Assembly: GCA_001314655.1 (NCBI GenBank) | Contig: LJSF01000012.1 | Span: forward strand, 1-64,000 | Origin: Rhodobacteraceae bacterium HLUCCA08 | GTDB taxonomy: Bacteria > Pseudomonadota > Alphaproteobacteria > Rhodobacterales > Rhodobacteraceae | DNA length: 64,000 nucleotides | Reading direction: 5' to 3' | Part shown: positions 58,659 through 64,000 of the stretch, piece after piece | Numbering within the stretch: the first letter of the stretch is position 1 | Layout: the number at the start of each line of letters is the position of its first letter | The notes under the pieces: generated by a model | Databases searched by the model: none | What the model was told of the DNA's origin: nothing | The model's input: only the letters and a program-made list of their open reading frames with translations | Translations under genes and position numbers: made by a program

Positions 58659-60521
58659 ATGAGCGCCGATCCGACCCCGCCCGCGGGGCCGGGCATGATG
58701 CGCTGGCTCTGGTCGCGCTACCTGCGCCGGCATTCCTGGCCGCTGCTTCTGGCCTTTGCGATGATGATGATCGAAGGCTCCGCGATCGGGCTGCTCAGCT
58801 ACATGATGAAGCCGATGTTCGACAACATCTTCGTCGGCGGCCAGACAGAGGCGCTGTGGTGGGTCGGCGGTGCGATCTTCGGGCTGTTCCTGTTGCGTGC
58901 CGTGTCCTCGGTCGTGCAGCGCGTGGTGCTGACCCATGTGTCGCAATTATCGGCGGCGCAGATGCGCACCGATCTGCTCGACCATGTGATGACGCTGGAT
59001 CTGTCGTTTCACCAGACGACCTCGCCCGGGACGCTGATCGAACGGGTTCAGGGCGACGTGCAGGCCCTGGGCGCGGTCTGGACCGGCATCATCACCGGGC
59101 TGGGCCGGGATGTCGTCTCTGTCTTCTGGCTGTTCGGCGTGGCGATCTGGGTCGACTGGCGCTGGACCCTGGTGGCCCTGGTCGGCGCGCCGCTCCTGGT
59201 GTTGCCGTCGATCCTGGCCCAGGTCTATGTGCGCAAGAAGGCCCGCAAGGCCCGCGAGGTCGCCGCCGCGATGTCGACCCGGCTGGACGAGGTGTTCCAC
59301 GGCATCGCCCCGATCAAGCTGAACCGCCTCGAACGCTACCAGTCGGATCGCTACGACGCGCTGACCGAGGCGCGGGTGCGGGCCGAGACCCGGGTGGCGT
59401 TGGGCCAGGCGGCGATCCCGGGCTTCACCGATCTGATGGCCGGGATCGGGTTTTTCCTGGTGCTGCTCTATGGCGGCGGCGAAATCATCGCGGGCGAGAA
59501 ATCGGTCGGCGATTTCATGGCCTTCTTCACCGCCATCGGCTTTGCCTTCCAGCCCCTGCGGCGGCTCGGCAACCTGTCGGGGCTGTGGCAGTCGGCGGCG
59601 GCGGCGATCGAACGGGTGCAGGCGCTGTTCGAGACCACCCCGACATTGGTATCACCCCCGAAACCCGCGGCCCGGCCCGCCGGCGCCCCCGAGATCGGCT
59701 TCGAGGACGTGCGCCTCGCCTACGAGGACCTGCCGGTTCTGAACGGCGTCAGCTTTCGCGCGCCGGCGGGGCGGACCACGGCGCTGGTCGGCGCCTCGGG
59801 GGCGGGCAAGTCGACGCTGTTCAACCTGCTGACCCGGCTGCTGGACCCGGCCTCGGGTCGGATCACGCTGAACGGGACCCCGATCACCGACCTGGCCATC
59901 GACGACCTGCGCGGCCTGATCTCGACCGTCAGCCAGGATGTCGCGCTGTTCGACGAAACCCTGCGCGACAACATCCTGCTGGGCCGCACCGATATCTCGG
60001 AGGCGCATCTGGAAAAGACGCTCCGGGCCGCCCATGTCGCCGATTTCCTGCCGCAACTGGCCAATGGCCTCGATACGCCGGCCGGTCCGCGCGGCTCCAA
60101 CCTGTCGGGCGGGCAGCGGCAGCGGGTCGCGATTGCCCGGGCGCTGCTGCGCGACACCCCGATCCTGCTGCTGGACGAGGCGACCAGCGCGCTGGACACC
60201 AAGTCCGAAACCATCGTGCAGACGGCGCTGGACCGGCTGGCCGAAGGGCGCACGACACTGGTCATCGCGCATCGGCTGTCGACGATCCAGAACGCCGATC
60301 AGATCGTGGTGATGGACCGGGGCCGGGTCGCCGATATCGGCACCCATGCCGAACTGCTGGCGCGCGGCGGGCTCTATGCCGACCTCTACAACCTGCAATT
60401 CCGGGACGGCAAACAGGTGTCCGAGCCGGGGCGCCCGACCCGGGCCGCGCCGGGGCCGGATGCGCCGCCGCGCAAGCCGGGCTTTCTGTCGCGCCTTTTC
60501 GGATCGGGGCGCATGCCCTAG
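58659..60521 (+). CDS. ABC exporter, fused membrane and ATPase domains (MsbA-like)
   Basis: The 620-residue half transporter has a six-helix membrane domain over about residues 25-320 and an ATPase domain after 345 with Walker A GASGAGKST, Q-loop STVSQDVALF, signature [15 protein letters not shown], Walker B ILLLDEATSALD and VIAHRLST. Members export lipids or hydrophobic compounds. Substrate unknown. Ten bases separate it from ygfZ, so the two may be cotranscribed. Confidence 0.92.
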   Translation: MSADPTPPAGPGMMRWLWSRYLRRHSWPLLLAFAMMMIEGSAIGLLSYMMKPMFDNIFVGGQTEALWWVGGAIFGLFLLRAVSSVVQRVVLTHVSQLSAAQMRTDLLDHVMTLDLSFHQTTSPGTLIERVQGDVQALGAVWTGIITGLGRDVVSVFWLFGVAIWVDWRWTLVALVGAPLLVLPSILAQVYVRKKARKAREVAAAMSTRLDEVFHGIAPIKLNRLERYQSDRYDALTEARVRAETRVALGQAAIPGFTDLMAGIGFFLVLLYGGGEIIAGEKSVGDFMAFFTAIGFAFQPLRRLGNLSGLWQSAAAAIERVQALFETTPTLVSPPKPAARPAGAPEIGFEDVRLAYEDLPVLNGVSFRAPAGRTTALVGASGAGKSTLFNLLTRLLDPASGRITLNGTPITDLAIDDLRGLISTVSQDVALFDETLRDNILLGRTDISEAHLEKTLRAAHVADFLPQLANGLDTPAGPRGSNLSGGQRQRVAIARALLRDTPILLLDEATSALDTKSETIVQTALDRLAEGRTTLVIAHRLSTIQNADQIVVMDRGRVADIGTHAELLARGGLYADLYNLQFRDGKQVSEPGRPTRAAPGPDAPPRKPGFLSRLFGSGRMP

Positions 60522-60530
60522 ATAAAGGCC

Positions 60531-61301
60531 ATGAGCGACCGCACCCTTCTGTCCCTGACCGGCACCGACCGCACCGATTTCCTGCAAGGCCTGGTCACCA
60601 ATGACGTGACCCGCCCGGGGCTGAGCTATGCCGCGCTGCTGACGCCGCAGGGCAAATACCTGGTGGATTTCCTGGTGCTGACCGGCGCCGACGAGATCGT
60701 GCTCGACGTCGCCTCCAGCCACGCAGCCGGCCTGTTCCAGCGGCTGACGATGTACAAGCTGCGCGCCGATGTGCAGATTGCCGAAAGCGCGCTGCATGTC
60801 CGGCGCGGCACCGGCCCGGCCCCGGACGGCGCCCTGCCCGACCCGCGCCACCCGGCCCTTGGCTGGCGGCTGTATGGCCCCGGGCAGGACGATGCGGCGG
60901 GCGATGACGGCACCGATTGGAAGGCGCTGCGCGTCGCCCATGTGATCCCCGAAACCGGGATCGAGCTGACGCCCGACACCTATATCCTCGAAGCCGGGTT
61001 CGAGCGGCTGAACGGTGTCGATTTCCGCAAGGGCTGTTTCGTCGGGCAAGAGGTGGTCGCCCGGATGAAACACAAGACAGAGCTCAAGAAGGGCCTGGTC
61101 CAGGTGGCGATCGAGGGCGAGGCAGCGGCCGGCACAGCGATCACCCTCGAAGACGGGCGCGAGGCCGGCATCCTGTTCACCCGGGCGGGCGACAAGGCGC
61201 TGGCCCAGCTGCGGTTCGACCGGGGCGCCGGGCCGCTGAATGCGGGCGCGGCCCGGATCCGCTGGGATGGCGACCGCGGCGCTCAGGCCCGTTCGGAATA
61301 A
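60531..61301 (+). CDS. ygfZ: Folate-dependent Fe-S repair protein YgfZ/GcvT-like
   Basis: The 256-residue protein has [13 protein letters not shown] at the start, [10 protein letters not shown], and the family motif [13 protein letters not shown] with the conserved Cys at about 175. YgfZ-type proteins help maintain 4Fe-4S enzymes using tetrahydrofolate. The 3' end overlaps the convergent efp gene by 19 bases. Confidence 0.92.
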   Translation: MSDRTLLSLTGTDRTDFLQGLVTNDVTRPGLSYAALLTPQGKYLVDFLVLTGADEIVLDVASSHAAGLFQRLTMYKLRADVQIAESALHVRRGTGPAPDGALPDPRHPALGWRLYGPGQDDAAGDDGTDWKALRVAHVIPETGIELTPDTYILEAGFERLNGVDFRKGCFVGQEVVARMKHKTELKKGLVQVAIEGEAAAGTAITLEDGREAGILFTRAGDKALAQLRFDRGAGPLNAGAARIRWDGDRGAQARSE

Positions 61302-61846
61302 TCCATCGTCTCGGTGTTGACGACGATCCGCTCGCCCTGGGCGACGAAGGGCGGCACGGTGATGCGCACGCCATTGTCCAGCACCGCGGGCTTGAAACTG
61401 TTGGCCGCGGTCTGGCCCTTGACCACCGGCTCGGTCTCTTCGACGGTGCAGATCACCTTTTGCGGCAGCGTCATGTTCAGCGCTTCGGTGTCGTGATACT
61501 CGATCACCACGGTCATCCCGTCCTGCAGGAACGGGCGGCGTTCGCCCAGCAGGTCGGCCGGCAATTCGATCTGTTCGAAGGTCTCGCTGTCCATGAAGAC
61601 CAGCATCCCGTCGTTTTCATACAGGAATTGCTGATCCTTCTGTTCCAGCCGGACCCGTTCGACCTTGTCGGCCGAGCGGAACCGTTCGTTCAGCTTGGAG
61701 CCGTTGCGCAGGTTCTTCATCTCGACCTGGGCAAAGGCGCCGCCCTTGCCGGGCTTCACGTGGTCCACCTTGACCGCCACCCACAGATGGCCGTCATGTT
61801 CAAGAACGTTTCCGGGACGGATTTCGTTACCGTTGATCTTGGGCAT
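61283..61846 (-). CDS. efp: Elongation factor P
   Basis: The 187-residue EF-P stimulates peptide bond formation at proline stretches. It has [17 protein letters not shown], the loop VKPGKGGAF whose Lys34 is the site of modification in many bacteria, the OB domain with [16 protein letters not shown], and [22 protein letters not shown] at the end in parts. ATG 61846 is at the homologous start. A promoter is placed at 61898-61926. Confidence 0.96.
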   Translation of the reverse strand: MPKINGNEIRPGNVLEHDGHLWVAVKVDHVKPGKGGAFAQVEMKNLRNGSKLNERFRSADKVERVRLEQKDQQFLYENDGMLVFMDSETFEQIELPADLLGERRPFLQDGMTVVIEYHDTEALNMTLPQKVICTVEETEPVVKGQTAANSFKPAVLDNGVRITVPPFVAQGERIVVNTETMDYSERA

Positions 61847-61897
61847 CAGCAGACCTTGTCGGATTTGTGGCAAAAACTTGATCGTTTGTCGGCAAAG

Positions 61898-61926
61898 CCT
61901 ATATATCGCGCATGTATGCCTGGCAA
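61898..61926 (-). promoter_or_regulatory. Sigma-70-like promoter of efp
   Basis: On the minus strand TTGCCA (61926-61921) and TATAGG (61903-61898) are 17 bp apart, with a TATATA run overlapping the -10. They lie 52 bp upstream of the efp start. Confidence 0.55.
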
Positions 61927-62070
61927 GACGACAATATACGGATGAGGCGGTCGCTCCGCCATGCACCGGGCGCATAGCAGCCATTCGGAAAACGATCCCC
62001 CGAATCGCGCCCCAACAGGCATATTGCCCCTCACGCCACGCGCAAGGTCAAAAACAACAAAGGAAGCGAC

Positions 62071-62403
62071 ATGCGAGATTTCGTCGACGGAACCGCGTTC
62101 AACAACGAACAGGGAAACCGCGCCCGCAAGCTGTTTGCGGCGGTGGTTCTGGCTGCGCTTGATGACGCGATCGCCGATGACAAGAAATACGGCAACGGGC
62201 CGGAACAGATCGCCCGCTGGGCGCGCTCGCGCGATGGGCGCGAGGTTCTGTCCTGTGCCGGCATCGACCCCAACGAACGTGTCGTGAAGGGGTTGATGGA
62301 CTTCGTCGGCAAAGGCGTGCGCACCTCGGTCGCATTGTCGCGCGAGGAAAGCGAGCGGCGCAACGCCGCCGAAGCCGCCGAACAGGCCGCCCGCGCGGCC
62401 TGA
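62071..62403 (+). CDS. DUF6280 family small protein
   Basis: The 110-residue acidic protein (FVDGTAFNNEQGNRARKLF, DDAIADDKKYGNGPEQIARW, SRDGREVLSCAGIDPNERV) is strongly conserved in Rhodobacteraceae to my knowledge, but has no known function. AAAGGAAG precedes ATG 62071. It is a single-gene unit followed by a strong terminator. The family name is from memory. Confidence 0.85.
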   Translation: MRDFVDGTAFNNEQGNRARKLFAAVVLAALDDAIADDKKYGNGPEQIARWARSRDGREVLSCAGIDPNERVVKGLMDFVGKGVRTSVALSREESERRNAAEAAEQAARAA

Positions 62404-62423
62404 TTTCCCGACGTTCCACATGA

Positions 62424-62452
62424 AAAACGCGGCCCCCCCGGGGCCGCGTTTT
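62424..62452 (+). terminator. Rho-independent terminator after the DUF6280 gene
   Basis: AAAACGCGGCCCC (62424-62436) and GGGGCCGCGTTTT (62440-62452) form a 13-bp perfect stem with a 3-nt loop and T-rich 3' side. The A-rich 5' arm would allow it also to stop the convergent gene ending at 62500. Confidence 0.88.
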
Positions 62453-62499
62453 CCGTTTTCCGTTTTCCGTACCCGGGGGGCCGATCCCGGCACCTGCGG

Positions 62500-63435
62500 T
62501 CAGTCGAAATCCTGACTGGCCAGAATGCGGTAGATCTCGCGCCGGACCAGCTTGCGGACATTGCGGGTGATGCGCTCGCCCAGCGGACCCTGCAGCTCTT
62601 CTCGGACGATATCGGCGACCAGGGCGCGCAGCGCGGCATCGTCCAGCATCGTCGTCTCTTCGTCGTCCCAATCCTCCAGGTCGTCATCGATCGACGCCAG
62701 GTCATCGGCCATCGCTGCGGTGTCCTGCCGCGACCTGTGTTCGGTGTGGCCGGCCGCGTCAGAGACCGGCGAGACCTCGGCCTCGGCCGTATCGGGAGCC
62801 GGGTCGTCCTGGTCGGGCATCGCCGCCCTCAGGACCTCGGTGTCGCGGGCCGAGGTCGCGAACGGCCAATCAAAGCCGGGGCGGGTATCCCGGGCTTCGC
62901 TGCCGTCGGGTTCGAAATCATCGCCGCCATGGCCGACCGCCGCTTCCAGTTCCGCGATGGTTTCCTCCAGCCGGCTGACCCGGCTGGCCCCGTCGGCGGG
63001 GGCCGGATCGGCTTCGGCCCGGTCGGTCGGGCCGGATGGCGCCCCGGTGGCGGAATCCGTGGCGGAATCCGTGGCGGAATCTGTGGCGGGCGCCGCCGCC
63101 TCGTCGACATAGTCGACCCATTCTTCGGCATCGTCTTCGGCCGGGGTCGGCTCCTGGTCGGGGGCCCAGGCGGTCTCGGCATCGGCCGCCTCGTCAGCGA
63201 CGGACTCCGAAACCGGTTCGACGCTGTCGGCCAGGTCGGGCGTATCCTCGGGGATGCGGAAATCGGGGGTCAGGACCAGCCGGTCGGGTTTCGATTCGGT
63301 CGCGGGCTGCGGCACGGGCGCCGGGTCCGGCGCCGGGGCGGAATCGCGCACACGCGCCTTTTCCCCTTCGCTTACCAGCTTGCGGATAGAGGACAGGACG
63401 TCCTCGATATCGACATTCGTCACCGGGTCGGACAT
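62500..63435 (-). CDS. Acidic proline-rich protein with PopZ-like architecture (DUF2497-like)
   Basis: The 311-residue protein has a short N-terminal helix motif (NVDIEDVLSSIRKLVSE), a long Asp/Glu/Pro/Ala-rich disordered middle (about 25-255), then a C-terminal helical module (DDAALRALVADIVREELQG, GERITRNVRKLVRREIYRIL). The pattern is that of PopZ-type polar organisers, though the C-terminal module is only loosely similar. The middle contains a coding tandem repeat. ATG 63435 is chosen over upstream frame extension. Confidence 0.7.
   Translation of the reverse strand: MSDPVTNVDIEDVLSSIRKLVSEGEKARVRDSAPAPDPAPVPQPATESKPDRLVLTPDFRIPEDTPDLADSVEPVSESVADEAADAETAWAPDQEPTPAEDDAEEWVDYVDEAAAPATDSATDSATDSATGAPSGPTDRAEADPAPADGASRVSRLEETIAELEAAVGHGGDDFEPDGSEARDTRPGFDWPFATSARDTEVLRAAMPDQDDPAPDTAEAEVSPVSDAAGHTEHRSRQDTAAMADDLASIDDDLEDWDDEETTMLDDAALRALVADIVREELQGPLGERITRNVRKLVRREIYRILASQDFD
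63047..63089. repeat. 12-bp tandem repeat in the PopZ-like gene
   Basis: GTGGCGGAATCC occurs at 63047-63058 and 63059-63070, GTGGCGGAATCT at 63071-63082, and a partial copy to 63089. On the coding strand it encodes repeated Ala-Thr-Asp-Ser. The unit is a multiple of three, so copy number can vary without frameshift. Confidence 0.85.
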
Positions 63436-63511
63436 TGTTTTTCCTGCATCGAGCCTCTTCCCGAGGATACCCAACACGGGCACCGCGGACAACCGATTGC
63501 GAAAATGCGAT

Positions 63512-64000
63512 CTAATCTCCGATCGCGTCCAGAACCCGGTCCAGTGCCTGGCCCTGTTCCGAATAGGTCGCCGGCGCATCGCGCACCAGGTTGTAATAGG
63601 CCGCCGGATCGTAGCGTTGCACCGGAAGGTTCAGGTGATCGGCGGTCAGCAGCCCCATCGCCTGAAGCACCCGGTAGCTGGCGACCACCTCGTCCGCCTG
63701 GGCCGAGATCCCGGCGGCGCGGGCATCCAGAAGATCCTGTTCGGCGTTCAGCACGTCCAGCGTGGTGCGCGCGCCCAGCTGGGCCTCTTCGCGCACGCCG
63801 CGGAACGCCACCTGGGCGGCACGGACCTGTTCGTCCAGTGCCCCGCGCTGGGCCTGGGCCACGCGCAGCAGCGCATAGGCCGTGCCGACAGTCTGATCCA
63901 CCTCCTGGGTCACCACCAGAAGGTTGGCCCGGGCGGCATCGCGCCGGGCCATCGCCTGGCGCACCAGGCTTTGCAATTGCCCGCCCTGGTAGATCGGCCC
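63512..64000 (-). CDS. tolC: TolC-family outer membrane efflux protein, C-terminal part (cut by window edge)
   Basis: The visible 162 residues begin GPIYQGGQLQSLVRQA, the usual second-repeat start of TolC, then long helices with VTQEVDQTVGTAYALLRVAQ, GVREEAQLGARTTLDVLNAEQDLLDARA and VASYRVLQAMGLLTADHLNLPV. This is the periplasmic alpha-barrel and second beta-barrel strand pair of an outer membrane channel. The N-terminal two thirds lie outside the window. Confidence 0.9.
   Translation of the reverse strand, partial: GPIYQGGQLQSLVRQAMARRDAARANLLVVTQEVDQTVGTAYALLRVAQAQRGALDEQVRAAQVAFRGVREEAQLGARTTLDVLNAEQDLLDARAAGISAQADEVVASYRVLQAMGLLTADHLNLPVQRYDPAAYYNLVRDAPATYSEQGQALDRVLDAIGD

Noticed and set aside
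58518-58946. A 142-codon minus-strand ORF at the ABC exporter start.
   Set aside because: It overlaps the strongly supported membrane domain of the exporter and has no recognisable features.
63047-63089. Short tandem repeats as a CRISPR array.
   Set aside because: The units are contiguous without spacers, 12 bp long and lie inside a coding frame.

Overview
The window is high-GC DNA with dense operons, many 1-8 nt gene overlaps and the gene repertoire of an alphaproteobacterium of the Rhodobacteraceae/Roseobacter type: TRAP and BMP-family transporters, a Hint-domain protein, a DUF6280 protein beside efp, a YgfZ protein and a MsbA-like exporter. Identity is inferred from gene content only.

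About half the window (2.4-34.5 kb) is a phosphonate super-locus. From left to right: (i) phnC-phnD-phnE-phnE with an SDR and a hexapeptide transferase (2466-7772); (ii) a Hint-domain gene; (iii) a canonical C-P lyase operon phnF | phnGHIJKLN with a divergent DUF1045 gene and phnM (9076-16834); (iv) a third PhnD-type transporter (phnD-phnC-phnE) joined to a methyltransferase, a second PhnM-like amidohydrolase and a TIM-barrel isomerase/epimerase (16923-22154); (v) on the minus strand, a second full C-P-lyase-like operon phnF-G-H-I-J-K-L-M followed by phnC-D-E-E, a transglutaminase-fold protein, a hexapeptide transferase and a GNAT protein (34410 down to 22169). The second PhnJ keeps the PhnJ fold signature and the presumed glycyl-radical glycine. 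It has lost three of the four cysteines needed for the iron-sulfur cluster and thiyl radical, and has gained two cysteines around that glycine. Regions iv and v share one palindromic operator (TCATTCGGAYGAAT) at three promoters, each preceded by Pho-box-like 11-bp-phased repeats. They therefore look like one phosphate-starvation regulon, distinct from the canonical C-P lyase operon, whose phnF/phnG promoter carries a different palindrome. This divergent C-P-lyase-like system with its linked transporter/methyltransferase module is the best candidate for something undescribed.

The left edge (1-1945) holds an IS66-family right end followed by decayed genes: a truncated altronate dehydratase and a broken TetR regulator. 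Right of the phosphonate locus are a glycerate 2-kinase, a mutarotase-like protein, a cytosine-deaminase/BMP-transporter/amidase operon (37.2-44.3 kb) and a small-molecule catabolic cluster (44.4-51.6 kb) with an HpaI-type aldolase, shikimate-dehydrogenase-like enzyme, TRAP transporter, a GntR gene broken by one stop codon, an intact divergent GntR and a Gfo/Idh/MocA oxidoreductase.

From 51.7 kb on there is a Nudix hydrolase, a degenerate IS5-type transposase, an Imm11-like orphan immunity protein, two poorly known ORFs, and then housekeeping-type genes: aminotransferases, a DUF305 protein, an ABC exporter, ygfZ, efp, a DUF6280 protein, a PopZ-like acidic protein and the C-terminal end of a TolC-family protein cut by the window edge. 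I saw no rRNA, tRNA or CRISPR array.
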